NCBI GenBank assembly: GCA_028875335.1 | Contig: JAPPEF010000281.1 | Location: 1 to 12,144, forward strand | Direction: 5' to 3' | Origin: Gemmatimonadota bacterium | GTDB lineage: Bacteria; Latescibacterota; UBA2968; UBA8231 | DNA: 12,144 nucleotides | Part shown: positions 1 to 7,559 of the stretch, piece after piece | Numbering within the stretch: the stretch's first letter is position 1 | How the letters are laid out: each line of letters starts with the position of its first letter | Translations under genes and position numbers: made by a program | Notes under the pieces: generated by a model | Database searches by the model: none | Told to the model about the DNA's origin: nothing | The model's input: the letters and a program-made list of their open reading frames with translations, nothing else

Positions 1-102
1 GTTTCTTCGCGGCAACACACCCCTTCGCTCGCGGCAGGGCAACTGCAATAGGAGGTAGGAGATTAGGGTGGCGATGTAGGCTTTGTGGAGGAGGGAGGGC
101 AT
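1..102 (-). CDS. Possible start of a protein running off the left edge (unrecognised)
   Basis: On the minus strand an ATG at 102-100 opens a frame of 34 codons with no stop before the window edge. It begins M-P-S-L-L-H-K-A-Y-I-A-T-L-I-S-Y-L-L-L-Q, a hydrophobic stretch that could be the first part of a membrane or exported protein. The ATG is 6 bases past the stop of the nuclease-domain gene on the same strand, which suits a continuing operon, but I see no convincing ribosome binding site. A frame this short is easily open by chance. I do not recognise the protein and list it only as a candidate. Confidence 0.2.
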   Translation of the reverse strand, partial: MPSLLHKAYIATLISYLLLQLPCRERRGVLPRRN

Positions 103-108
103 CGAGAG

Positions 109-1080
109 CTAGCTCGGGTTGGTGCTGACGCGGACGGTGGAGGGGTCTATGCCGAATTTATCGAGGAGCCAACAAGTGAGATCGTGAGTAACCTTTGAGT
201 CCTTGTAGCTGGTTCGCAACCATAGCTCGCCGATTTTTCGCTTTGCTCCGAACGGTCTGCCGGTGGAGTGAAATGGTTCAGTGTGTAAAAGGTAGGTTTG
301 GCGATGCTTCGCTCTTACTGGGCAATTTTGCGCTGAAATTTTGTCCGTTTCAATCAAATGCTGAGCAGCGTTGACCAATGTATCGGTCCAATACACTAGC
401 TCTTTTTCATTTGAATCTGGAAATTTGATGTATTTCGGCGGTTTCTGACCTTTTTCTATTTTTAATGACGTAAGCGGCACCCAATCGCCGTTATTGGGCA
501 ACTTAGCTATCTTCTTTCCTCTGCTTGACTTGGATGTTGCAGGTACAGATTCGGCGCGTGTGGGTTTTTCTATCATTACGGGCGTCGCCGCTTCCTGTGG
601 CCTGCCACTCGCCAAATTCGGTCGCCAGATGCGGAGAGCCTGTAAAGCACAAGCGTACGGCTCGTCTCGCGTCAATTGAAATTTCATCAGGATTCGATCG
701 TCTAGCTGGCCTCTCTTAAACACATCGAACATCTGCCAATGGTCTCCGTCCGTGACGACCATGTAGGGAATGTCAGCCCTGTGAGCATAGATGATTACCT
801 GATCTGTTGCCTTGTTATGCAGTGGAGCCTTTAGTTTTTTGGCCTCAATTACGGCTATCATCCCTTCGCTTCCTATCAGCACATAGTCAAGCCGATCTTG
901 ATTGTTCCTGTGTTCGAGTTGGACGGAATCGGGATTTTCAACGTCCCAGCCCAGCACACGTAGCATGGGATCAATGAGTGCCTGTCGCGTCCGCGTCTCA
1001 TAGCCTTCTAAGTATGCGCGATGCGCCTGAATGCGCTCTCGCAACGTTTCGATGGTTTCTTTCAGGTCGTCTAATGCCAT
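109..1080 (-). CDS. PD-(D/E)XK nuclease-domain protein, type I restriction HsdR N-terminal-like
   Basis: A 323-residue protein. Residues about 1-155 match the N-terminal nuclease fold of type I restriction R subunits. A helical start (ETLRERIQAHRAYLEGYETRTRQALIDPMLRVLGWD) is followed by D65, then E79-A80-K81 (VIEAKK), and then Q94 and Y98 (DQVIIYA), the Q-xxx-Y motif typical of these nucleases. The likely role is DNA cleavage or binding in the cytoplasm. No helicase motifs follow. After a linker rich in Pro, Ser and Lys (about 160-205) comes a C-terminal domain of about 115 residues that I do not recognise, so this is not simply a truncated HsdR. The start at 1080 is chosen because AAGGAG lies 8 bases upstream. 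The longer ATG at 1146 would overlap the DUF2283 gene. It is the last complete gene of a minus-strand trio. The nuclease fold is well supported; the biological role is inference. Confidence 0.85.
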   Translation of the reverse strand: MALDDLKETIETLRERIQAHRAYLEGYETRTRQALIDPMLRVLGWDVENPDSVQLEHRNNQDRLDYVLIGSEGMIAVIEAKKLKAPLHNKATDQVIIYAHRADIPYMVVTDGDHWQMFDVFKRGQLDDRILMKFQLTRDEPYACALQALRIWRPNLASGRPQEAATPVMIEKPTRAESVPATSKSSRGKKIAKLPNNGDWVPLTSLKIEKGQKPPKYIKFPDSNEKELVYWTDTLVNAAQHLIETDKISAQNCPVRAKHRQTYLLHTEPFHSTGRPFGAKRKIGELWLRTSYKDSKVTHDLTCWLLDKFGIDPSTVRVSTNPS

Positions 1081-1088
1081 TGGGATAG

Positions 1089-1094
1089 CTCCTT
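1089..1094 (-). promoter_or_regulatory. Ribosome binding site of the nuclease-domain gene
   Basis: On the minus strand AAGGAG sits 8 bases before the ATG at 1080. It decides the start: the upstream in-frame ATG at 1146 lies inside the DUF2283 gene and would add 22 residues (MPASVSRKTKH...) that do not look like part of the nuclease domain. Confidence 0.7.
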
Positions 1095-1111
1095 TGCGGA
1101 GGGAGATGGCG

Positions 1112-1348
1112 CTATGTTTTGTCTTCCGGGATACGCTGGCTGGCATGAAGGATCGTCACTTGGCCTTGCTCGTAGCGGATGATCACGTCGTCGTCGGTCA
1201 GCTCGCTGTCGTCGGCGTGGCTGGGCTTTTTGAAGTTCACGTATAACACGTCGGCTTCGGCGTCATACGAAGACCATAGATACTGCTTGGGGGAATGCTT
1301 TACCGCGGGAATCAGGGATACGTATTGCTCAACCGTTACAGAGGCCAT
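1112..1348 (-). CDS. DUF2283 family small protein
   Basis: A 78-residue protein whose second half has the DUF2283 pattern: YDAEADVLYVNF, then an acidic turn (DDSELTDDDVIIRYE), then GQVTILHASQR. In usual family members the end reads roughly G-x-x-x-G-I-x-I-L-x-A-S; here it is shortened to GQVTILHAS, so the turn before the last strand is reduced. DUF2283 proteins are small beta-rich proteins, often found near toxin-antitoxin genes, with no settled biochemical function. The ATG at 1348 is preferred because it gives the expected family length. An ATG at 1399 would add 17 residues but overlap the preceding gene by about 40 bases. The ribosome binding site is weak. The gene lies 10 bases after the antitoxin-like gene and 31 bases before the nuclease-domain gene, which suggests co-transcription and perhaps translational coupling. 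Confidence 0.75.
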   Translation of the reverse strand: MASVTVEQYVSLIPAVKHSPKQYLWSSYDAEADVLYVNFKKPSHADDSELTDDDVIIRYEQGQVTILHASQRIPEDKT

Positions 1349-1358
1349 ATTTGCATTT

Positions 1359-1712
1359 CTACATAGATTCGTCAGTTTGCTCAAAGTCTTTAAGCGCATT
1401 GTTCATCTCAGCGGCCTCCTCAGCCGTCCAAGTCCCAATTAGATGGTCCAACGACGACCCAACGGTGCCGCCGGTGTTCTTTCGCACCGTCCGTCTGGAT
1501 TCGACAATCACCTGCTCGATCTCTTCGGAGGGTATATCCTTAAAGCCCATGCGAAATCGCTCCACGGCTTCGCGGATATCTTCTCGGGGCTGATCCGGCT
1601 CATCGTCTTCTATGAGAATGAAGGCCCTAACCTTGGTCGCCAAGGGTTTCCCGGTCTGTTCAAGCCGTTCAATCAGTGCGCCAATCGTGGTATTCTTTTC
1701 GGCAATTTTCAT
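1359..1712 (-). CDS. Antitoxin-like protein (VapB-type C-terminal tail)
   Basis: A 117-residue, acidic, mostly helical protein. The end (HLIGTWTAEEAAEMNNALKD, then FEQTDESM) closely follows the C-terminal toxin-neutralising tail common in VapB-type antitoxins (G-T-W-S/T-x-E-E/D-A-x-E-F ... F-x-x-I-D-E-x-M/W). The middle (about residues 46-75, EDIREAVERFRMGFKDIPSE, then EIEQVI) also resembles the end of other antitoxins, so the protein may be a composite of two antitoxin-like parts. No clear DNA-binding domain is recognised. The start at 1712 is supported by GAGGGG a few bases upstream. It is the first gene of the minus-strand trio. The next gene is DUF2283 instead of the expected PIN-domain toxin, so the cognate toxin is absent or different. 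Antitoxin-like is a fair call from the tail; a specific family is not. Confidence 0.6.
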   Translation of the reverse strand: MKIAEKNTTIGALIERLEQTGKPLATKVRAFILIEDDEPDQPREDIREAVERFRMGFKDIPSEEIEQVIVESRRTVRKNTGGTVGSSLDHLIGTWTAEEAAEMNNALKDFEQTDESM

Positions 1713-1783
1713 GATCCCCTCGTCAAAAGTTACAAGCTATCTTATATATTGTGAATACTCTCCCACCGATCTTTCAATAAGCC
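1713..1783. promoter_or_regulatory. Divergent intergenic region, probable promoters for both gene runs
   Basis: These 71 bases separate the minus-strand antitoxin-like gene from the plus-strand sulfotransferase gene. The middle (about 1735-1757) is strongly AT-rich, with a TATATATT-type stretch that could supply a -10 element in either direction. I could not find a -35/-10 pair with good spacing on either strand, so the exact promoters are unresolved. The plus-strand ATG at 1784 has an in-frame TAA immediately upstream (1778-1780) and no strong Shine-Dalgarno sequence. Confidence 0.4.
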
Positions 1784-2872
1784 ATGGAAACGGATTTTAA
1801 TCACACGCGGCTGATGCGTTTTTTCGGCTGGCTGGTGCATGCGCATCCGAATTTTTGGATTGACGTGGGCAAGCTGGAGACACAACTGCTCAAGAGCCGA
1901 TTGGCGCGGCGGGTGGTGGACGCGCCCATTTACATCACGGGACTGGCGCGTGCTGGCACGACTCTGCTGCTGAACATATTGGCGTCTCACCCGCGCCTCA
2001 CTTCGTTCAAATACTGCGATTACTACGGCGCATTTACGCCGTTTTGGGCCGACCACATCTTCCGCGCCGTCGGATTGGGCGCGGCGCGCAAACAAGAGAG
2101 AGCACATGCCGATGGCGTGATGGTCAACGCATACAGTCCAGAAGCCATGGAAGAAATCCTGTGGATGCAGTTTTTCGCTTACCTGCACGATCCCGCCGAG
2201 AACAACGTGGTCGAACGGCAGACCAGCCACCCGGAATTTGAGGCGGTTTACGCGGCGACCTTGGCGAAGCTGCTGCTGTGCCGCGACGCGGATCGCATTG
2301 TCTCCAAAAACAACTACAATATCACGCGGATCGCGTATCTGGCCAAGCTGTACGAGGATGCGCGCTTCGTCATTGCCGTGCGCCATCCGGTCGCGCACAT
2401 CGCGTCCATGGCGCGCCAACACCAGCGCAACTTAGCCCATTTCTCATCCCCGGATCATCGCCAGTACCTGCGCAACGCCGGCCACTTTGAGTTTGGCCAC
2501 GAGCGCATTCCCATTACCATCGATGCGGAGAAAACGCAGCACATCCAAACGCTGTGGGGCGAAGGGCGCGATGCCGAAGGGTGGGCTGAATACTGGAATG
2601 CGATATACGCTTGGACCTACGAGGAGGTGCTGCAGCACGAGGTGCTTAAGACGCGCTGTTTGGTGGTGCCGTTCGAGCAGTTGTGCGCGGCAGCCGAGCA
2701 AAAAATTACGGACATTCTGGCGTTTTGCAACTTGGATGCCGACGAGGCGTGGGTGAAGAGCTGGGCCGGGCAAGTTGCGTATCAACCCCAATACGAAGAG
2801 GCGTTCAGTACTGCCGAGCGCGACACCATTATGCAGATATGCGGTGCGACCGCGAAGAACTATGGGCTATAG
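1784..2872 (+). CDS. Sulfotransferase family protein (PAPS-dependent)
   Basis: A 362-residue protein with both sites that bind the sulfate donor PAPS. The 5'-phosphosulfate loop is I-T-G-L-A-R-A-G-T-T-L-L (residues 51-62), and the 3'-phosphate site is V-R-H-P-V-A-H-I-A-S-M (199-209), with R200 and S208 as the expected contacts. The layout and length fit the bacterial sulfotransferase family with an N-terminal helical part (Sulfotransfer_3-like). Such enzymes move a sulfuryl group from PAPS to a hydroxyl or amine of a carbohydrate, lipid or small molecule; the acceptor cannot be told here. No signal peptide or membrane segment is seen, so it is probably cytoplasmic. The start is bounded by an in-frame stop at 1778-1780; the ATG at codon 11 is a possible alternative. 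It is the first gene of the plus-strand run, 34 bases before the SDR gene. Confidence 0.88.
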   Translation: METDFNHTRLMRFFGWLVHAHPNFWIDVGKLETQLLKSRLARRVVDAPIYITGLARAGTTLLLNILASHPRLTSFKYCDYYGAFTPFWADHIFRAVGLGAARKQERAHADGVMVNAYSPEAMEEILWMQFFAYLHDPAENNVVERQTSHPEFEAVYAATLAKLLLCRDADRIVSKNNYNITRIAYLAKLYEDARFVIAVRHPVAHIASMARQHQRNLAHFSSPDHRQYLRNAGHFEFGHERIPITIDAEKTQHIQTLWGEGRDAEGWAEYWNAIYAWTYEEVLQHEVLKTRCLVVPFEQLCAAAEQKITDILAFCNLDADEAWVKSWAGQVAYQPQYEEAFSTAERDTIMQICGATAKNYGL

Positions 2873-2906
2873 CTACAGTCATCTCAAACCGACATGAGGT
2901 TATCTA

Positions 2907-3734
2907 ATGAATCAGCTTGAATACCGTCCACTGGACGGACAAATCGCCGTCGTAACGGGCGGTGCCCAAGGCTTAGGGTTAGGAATCACCCGGCAGTTAG
3001 CCAGCGACGGGGCCAGCGTAGTCATCGCCGACCGGCAGGAGGACAAGGCGCGCGAGGAGGCCGCGAAGCTCCAAGAAGAGGACCTAACCGTACGGGCCGT
3101 GGCGCTCGATATAACCGACAGCGCTGCGGTAACTTCCTTTTTCGCCGAACTGGTCGCCGAAGAAAAGCGGGTGGACATCCTGATCAACAACGCCGGTACT
3201 GGTCAGCAGGTGGCTCCGATAGTCGAGTTGGAAGACGCCGAGTGGCACCGGGTAATGGATGTGACCTTGACTGGAGCGTTTTACTGCTGCCGCGCCGTCG
3301 GACGCATCATGGAAGAACAGGAGGCCGGTTGCATCGTCAACATCTCCTCGATCAACGGCCAGAATCCAGCCGCGTTGGTAGCTGCGTACAACATCGCCAA
3401 GGCCGGTATCATCAGCCTTACCCGAACCTTGGCACTGGAATTGGCCGCGTATGGCGTGCGGGTCAATGCCGTGTGTCCGGGGCCGGTGTACACGGAATTC
3501 AACCAGCGCAATATGGCCCAACGCCGCGTCACCTTAGGGATATCCGAAGAAGAAATGATCGAGCGCATTCGCACGGCCATTCCCTTGGGACGCTGGGGCG
3601 AGCCAGAGGATATTGCCCAAGGCGTGGCCTTCTTGTGCAGCCCGGCGGCGTCTTGGATCACCGGCGAAGTGCTCCGCGTCAGCGGTGGCATGGAAGGCGT
3701 ATCGGCCACGCCGCCGAAAAGGCCTCGCCAATAG
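2907..3734 (+). CDS. Short-chain dehydrogenase/reductase (SDR), catalytic Asn position replaced
   Basis: A 275-residue classical SDR. The cofactor loop is TGGAQGLG (residues 17-24), with D42 after strand 2 (IADR) suggesting NAD(H) preference. D68 follows beta-4 (ALDIT) and NNAG is at 94-97. The catalytic Ser is S148 and the Y-x-x-x-K pair is Y161 and K165 (YNIAK). PGPVYTEF and the C-terminal SGGM are also typical. The position 28 residues before the Ser, normally the catalytic-tetrad Asn, is T120 (DVTLTG where DVNLTG is usual). The last residues (PPKRPRQ) form a basic tail. It probably oxidises or reduces a hydroxyl or keto group, perhaps on a sugar or polyol given its neighbours. GAGG lies about 8 bases before the ATG. 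The next gene starts 11 bases after the stop. Confidence 0.93.
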   Translation: MNQLEYRPLDGQIAVVTGGAQGLGLGITRQLASDGASVVIADRQEDKAREEAAKLQEEDLTVRAVALDITDSAAVTSFFAELVAEEKRVDILINNAGTGQQVAPIVELEDAEWHRVMDVTLTGAFYCCRAVGRIMEEQEAGCIVNISSINGQNPAALVAAYNIAKAGIISLTRTLALELAAYGVRVNAVCPGPVYTEFNQRNMAQRRVTLGISEEEMIERIRTAIPLGRWGEPEDIAQGVAFLCSPAASWITGEVLRVSGGMEGVSATPPKRPRQ

Positions 3735-3745
3735 GGAGATATCGC

Positions 3746-5707
3746 ATGACTACAGCTAATTCGACACAGTGGATGTCCTATCTGTTGCCCCTGCCGCACG
3801 AGATTCGCATTGCCGACAGCGTTCGCTGTAGGCCGAGCGAAGTGGGCATTGTGCTGCGGGACCAAGCCGGGCCAATCGAGCAGCAGGGTGCCGCCGAATT
3901 GGAAGCACTGTTCAGTGAAAAGGGAAAAGCAAAGCCAGATGGTGGGGCCTTTACCATCGACATTGGCGTGGCCCCGACAAATAGTGCGGTCGTTGAACAG
4001 CTCCAAGGCTTGAAGAATAAGGCCCAAGCGTACCTCATTGAACCACGGGGACGAGACGGTCTGGTGCTGACGGGCTTAGACGAGCGCGGCGTGTACTATG
4101 CCTGCCAGACCCTGATCCAATTGCTTGAACCCGAAATGAGTTCGGAGCAGGTGCACATCCCCTTGGCACAGGTGATCGACTGGCCGGATATGGACGAGCG
4201 GGGTCTGTGGAATTTTCCCGAGCCTGCGACCTGGATCCCGTGGCTGGCCACGCTCAAATTGAACTACGGTAAGATGGCCTCGACGCAATTGCATTCCATT
4301 GAACGCGGTCGGCGCAATCGGGCTACTATTGACCGAGAACAGTTCGAAGCGGCGCGGCAACGGGCTTTCAATTATCTGCCCTATATTCTGCACCTCAATT
4401 TCCTGCACGACTGCGGCCTTTTCAGGGCCTATCCCGAACTGGCTGGCAAGGGAGACAGTGCTTTGACCGGGCGCTATTTCGCCCACAAGACGGGCAATCA
4501 GCACCGGGCTCCCTGTGCTTCGCAGCCGCTGTTGGTGCAAATTATACAAGAGTGGATGGAGGATATAGCCGAGCAGGGGGCCGAGGAAATAAGCTGTTGG
4601 TTGAGCGAACGGCCGGGGCAGTGCGGTTGTCTTGAATGCACGGCGGTGGGGCAGTTCGTGCTGGAATCGCGGGCCTTTGTCGCGGCTTGGCGGCAGGCCC
4701 AAGAACGCTATCCCAATTTGCAGATTCGCATCTTTTTATCGACCACCACCACCGTGCGCAACTATCGGGTGCTGGACGAGTTGCCCCCAGAGGTCAAGAT
4801 TGAGCGGGCCTGTGCCACGGAACTAGAGCGCGTGCTGCACCGGCCGCGCGATTTAATGGCCAATCCGCTGCTGGATCACTATGCCGCCGAAGGGCGCTGG
4901 ATCGCCAGTTACGACGTACCTATTGCGGCCAACGGCAAGGTGGATACGCCCGAGTTCAAGGTACCGCAGCGCTCGGCTCACCGCATGCGGGATTACGTCG
5001 GCCAACTGGTGCGGCGGGGCTATAGCGGAGCGTACGCCATGATGGCTTGGGGCGGTCCAGAGCGTCAGATTTGCAGCTTCAATATCCAGGCCTTGGCCGA
5101 GTGGGCTTGGAATATGCAGGGGCGCGACGAGACGGAATTCGCTCTAGCATGGGCACGGCGGGAAGGCTATGCCCAGCCAGAGGCTGTAGCTGAGTGGGCC
5201 ACCTTGATGGGGCCGGTGGAATTTGACGTGTACGATTCCGATTTCCCGATATGCTATTCTTGGGGCAAGGCCGCGGAAATAGTGCGGCAGCGGCAGCGGC
5301 CCTATTTGGGCGAGGGGATGTTCCGCTATTATCTCAGTGCCGAGGATTTCGACGCCAAAGTCGCGGTCTGCGATCGGGCTTTGGAAATTGTCGAGGGCCG
5401 TGGGGAAGCGGATTTGGCCCATGAGACGCGGGTGGTGCGGTCCTACGTGGAATTGGCGCGCGGCGTCTATTGGGTAGCCGAACAGATGGCCACGCTCGAC
5501 TTAGGGGATATGGAAAATCAAGCGCTGGTACGCGACAGTCTCGATCAGTTGCAAAAGGCGGGCCAAGACAATGTCCAGGCCATTCGGGATTGGCGCACTG
5601 GCTTGGGGAGTGAGCCGTGGCACTATCGGGTACACGATGCGATTAAGGGCACGGAGACGACTGTGGCGGAGATCGCCCAATGCGTGGCCGATCGCTATTT
5701 GTATTGA
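3746..5707 (+). CDS. Glycoside-hydrolase-like protein with Glyco_hydro_20b domain and DUF4838-like core
   Basis: A 653-residue protein. Residues about 14-145 look like the Glyco_hydro_20b domain that precedes the barrel in hexosaminidases and alpha-glucuronidase-like enzymes. It ends with GLVLTGLDERGVYYACQTL (105-123) and is followed by VIDWPDMDERG (143-153), the usual lead into a TIM barrel. The barrel region contains LSERPGQCGCLEC (286-298) with C293, C295 and C298, like the C-x-C-x-x-C element of DUF4838 proteins. No H-x-G-G-D-E motif of true GH20 enzymes is visible, so the catalytic residues and substrate are unknown. The C-terminal part from about 520 is helical. No signal peptide is present, suggesting a cytoplasmic enzyme. 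The start at 3746 has GGGAG 7 bases upstream; the frame is open further upstream, but that lies inside the SDR gene. The last 18 residues recur as a remnant at 7560-7616. Confidence 0.8.
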   Translation: MTTANSTQWMSYLLPLPHEIRIADSVRCRPSEVGIVLRDQAGPIEQQGAAELEALFSEKGKAKPDGGAFTIDIGVAPTNSAVVEQLQGLKNKAQAYLIEPRGRDGLVLTGLDERGVYYACQTLIQLLEPEMSSEQVHIPLAQVIDWPDMDERGLWNFPEPATWIPWLATLKLNYGKMASTQLHSIERGRRNRATIDREQFEAARQRAFNYLPYILHLNFLHDCGLFRAYPELAGKGDSALTGRYFAHKTGNQHRAPCASQPLLVQIIQEWMEDIAEQGAEEISCWLSERPGQCGCLECTAVGQFVLESRAFVAAWRQAQERYPNLQIRIFLSTTTTVRNYRVLDELPPEVKIERACATELERVLHRPRDLMANPLLDHYAAEGRWIASYDVPIAANGKVDTPEFKVPQRSAHRMRDYVGQLVRRGYSGAYAMMAWGGPERQICSFNIQALAEWAWNMQGRDETEFALAWARREGYAQPEAVAEWATLMGPVEFDVYDSDFPICYSWGKAAEIVRQRQRPYLGEGMFRYYLSAEDFDAKVAVCDRALEIVEGRGEADLAHETRVVRSYVELARGVYWVAEQMATLDLGDMENQALVRDSLDQLQKAGQDNVQAIRDWRTGLGSEPWHYRVHDAIKGTETTVAEIAQCVADRYLY

Positions 5708-5719
5708 GAGAGATTAGGC

Positions 5720-7549
5720 ATGAGTGATCGGACAAGTCGGCTATCTACTCTTGTAAGTCTCCTGCCGCGTTTGCTGGCATTTATTTGGCGAACCAGTCCG
5801 TTTCTAACCTCTGTTGCCGTGTTGCTGGCGATCGGTAATGCCGCAGTCGTTCCTTCCCAGATTTGGCTTACTAAGGTCATAATAGATCGGATAGCCGAAA
5901 ATGTATCTTCAGCTATGGAAGGCAGCTATGCGCTGACCAACTTTGTTCTCCCAGTCGCTGGTATCGTCGGCGTTTGGGTACTCGGCGTAATAGCTCAATC
6001 TCTTGCTGTGCATGTCCGACGGCTTCTTGGCCAGCGGAGTAGCCACCGGGCACGAATGCAGGTGTTTGCCAAGATGGCGGTACTAGACCCAGCGCTCCTT
6101 GAAACTCCTGCTGTTCACGACTCATTCAACAATGCACTGGAGGAGACTGAGCAGGTTCACGATACAGCGTTCTTTGTGTTCGGTTGGATTGCTGATCTGC
6201 TGTCCTTGATTGCAATAATCGGACTGCTCGCACATATACATCTTGGGGCGGTCGTGGTGATCATCCTCACTTCTGCCCCTGGAGCAATTGCACAGGCTGG
6301 CTTTCTGGCCCGTTACTACAACATAGTTCGCGGAAGATCTGAACTACGTCGCCGGATTCAGTACCTTGGCGACCTCTTAGCGAACGCACCAGGCCTCCGT
6401 GAACTAAGGCTCTTTGGGCTAGTAGAATACTTGTTAGATCAGTATCGCCGATTGTGGGAAGTACAACATACTGATGACCGCGACCATTGGCTGCGCCTAG
6501 GTCGGACCGATTTGCTTTATGGTTTATTGTCTGTTGCCGGCTCTTTGACAATTTGGTGTTACGCAATCTTCCGTGGTCTCATGGGCATGATTACCATCGG
6601 CGACGTTAGCTTGGCCTTCCAAGCTGCCGAGCAGGGACGTTCTCGTTTCAACAGTGCTTTTAGTAGCGGCGCTCGGGGTTTTGAGCGCCTATTATATGCG
6701 TCGAATCTTTTCGAATTCCTAGATCGGGAATGGGAAGATGCTGAAGGAAAACTTCAGTCCCCAGGCACAAAAGGTGTTGCCATTCCTAAGCCCATCCAAA
6801 AAGGTATCGAATTCCGCGACGTATCGTTCCGCTATCCAGGGTCTAATGAGTACGTGCTGCGCAATATCTCCTACCATCTTCCCGCCGGGCATACAACGGC
6901 TATCGTCGGTCCTAATGGAGCTGGAAAGACGACGCTAATTAAGCTATTAGTTCGGCTATATGATCCAACCGAGGGGACGATTTTGGTGGATGGAATAGAC
7001 CTGCGCGAGATTGAACCCGAGTCGTGGTGGCGTCATGTGAGTGTCATCTTCCAAGACTTCCAGCGCTACAATCTATCTGCGAGGGAAAACATTGGATTTG
7101 GCGAATTGGAGCACTTGCATAACGATGATAACCTCATGCGAGCAGCCCGCCTTGCTGGAGCGGAGACGCTGATACAGCAGTTCCCGAGGGGACTTGACAC
7201 CATGTTTGGTCGCATGTTCTCCGACGGGATCGAAATTTCTGGCGGGGAGTGGCAGCGAATTGCCCTTAGCAGAGCGTTTGTTCGGGACGCACAAGTAATT
7301 GTATTGGACGAGCCGACGGCAGCGCTCGATGCTTTTACCGAGCGGGAAATATACGAAGGATTCGCGCGAGCTATTGTCGGCAAAACGGGGTTGTTGATCT
7401 CGCACCGATTTTCCACTGTTCGCATGGCGGACAGTATTCTCGTTCTAGAAGAGGGGCAACTCGTCGAACATGGAACGCACGAGCAACTCGTCTCGACAAA
7501 CGGCCTCTATGCCGAGATGTTCACAACTCAAGCAAGTCAATACAGGTAG
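5720..7549 (+). CDS. ABC exporter half-transporter (fused membrane and ATPase domains)
   Basis: A 609-residue protein. Residues about 1-330 form the membrane domain, with hydrophobic segments near 28-48, 76-96, 152-172, 175-195 and 265-290. Residues 362-605 form the ATPase: A-loop Y372, Walker A GPNGAGKTT (397-405), Q-loop Q445, signature ISGGEWQ (506-512), Walker B VIVLDE (526-531) and H-loop H562. The order of domains is that of type IV exporters, which work as dimers in the inner membrane. SGGEWQ instead of SGGQ is common among peptide and lipid exporters with this LETPAVHDSFNNA-type loop. No N-terminal C39 peptidase domain is present, so it does not trim leader peptides. The substrate is unknown; no precursor peptide gene was found nearby. 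The gene starts 12 bases after the hydrolase-like gene behind a weak GAGAGA site. It looks more AT-rich than the preceding genes. Confidence 0.93.
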   Translation: MSDRTSRLSTLVSLLPRLLAFIWRTSPFLTSVAVLLAIGNAAVVPSQIWLTKVIIDRIAENVSSAMEGSYALTNFVLPVAGIVGVWVLGVIAQSLAVHVRRLLGQRSSHRARMQVFAKMAVLDPALLETPAVHDSFNNALEETEQVHDTAFFVFGWIADLLSLIAIIGLLAHIHLGAVVVIILTSAPGAIAQAGFLARYYNIVRGRSELRRRIQYLGDLLANAPGLRELRLFGLVEYLLDQYRRLWEVQHTDDRDHWLRLGRTDLLYGLLSVAGSLTIWCYAIFRGLMGMITIGDVSLAFQAAEQGRSRFNSAFSSGARGFERLLYASNLFEFLDREWEDAEGKLQSPGTKGVAIPKPIQKGIEFRDVSFRYPGSNEYVLRNISYHLPAGHTTAIVGPNGAGKTTLIKLLVRLYDPTEGTILVDGIDLREIEPESWWRHVSVIFQDFQRYNLSARENIGFGELEHLHNDDNLMRAARLAGAETLIQQFPRGLDTMFGRMFSDGIEISGGEWQRIALSRAFVRDAQVIVLDEPTAALDAFTEREIYEGFARAIVGKTGLLISHRFSTVRMADSILVLEEGQLVEHGTHEQLVSTNGLYAEMFTTQASQYR

Positions 7550-7559
7550 GGATTGTACC

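Noticed and set aside
1742..2422. 226-codon minus-strand frame opposite the sulfotransferase
   Set aside because: It is antisense to a gene with clear PAPS-binding motifs, and its composition is typical of a shadow frame in GC-rich coding DNA.
3242..3745. In-frame extension of the hydrolase-like gene, giving an 821-residue protein
   Set aside because: The extra 168 codons lie inside the SDR gene in another frame, read as arginine- and glycine-rich low-quality sequence, and a good ribosome binding site precedes the ATG at 3746.
3281..4027. 248-codon minus-strand frame across the SDR/hydrolase junction
   Set aside because: It spans the junction of two well-supported plus-strand genes and shows no recognisable motif.
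4076..4702. 208-codon minus-strand frame opposite the hydrolase-like gene
   Set aside because: It is a shadow of the Glyco_hydro_20b region; no motif and no ribosome binding site.
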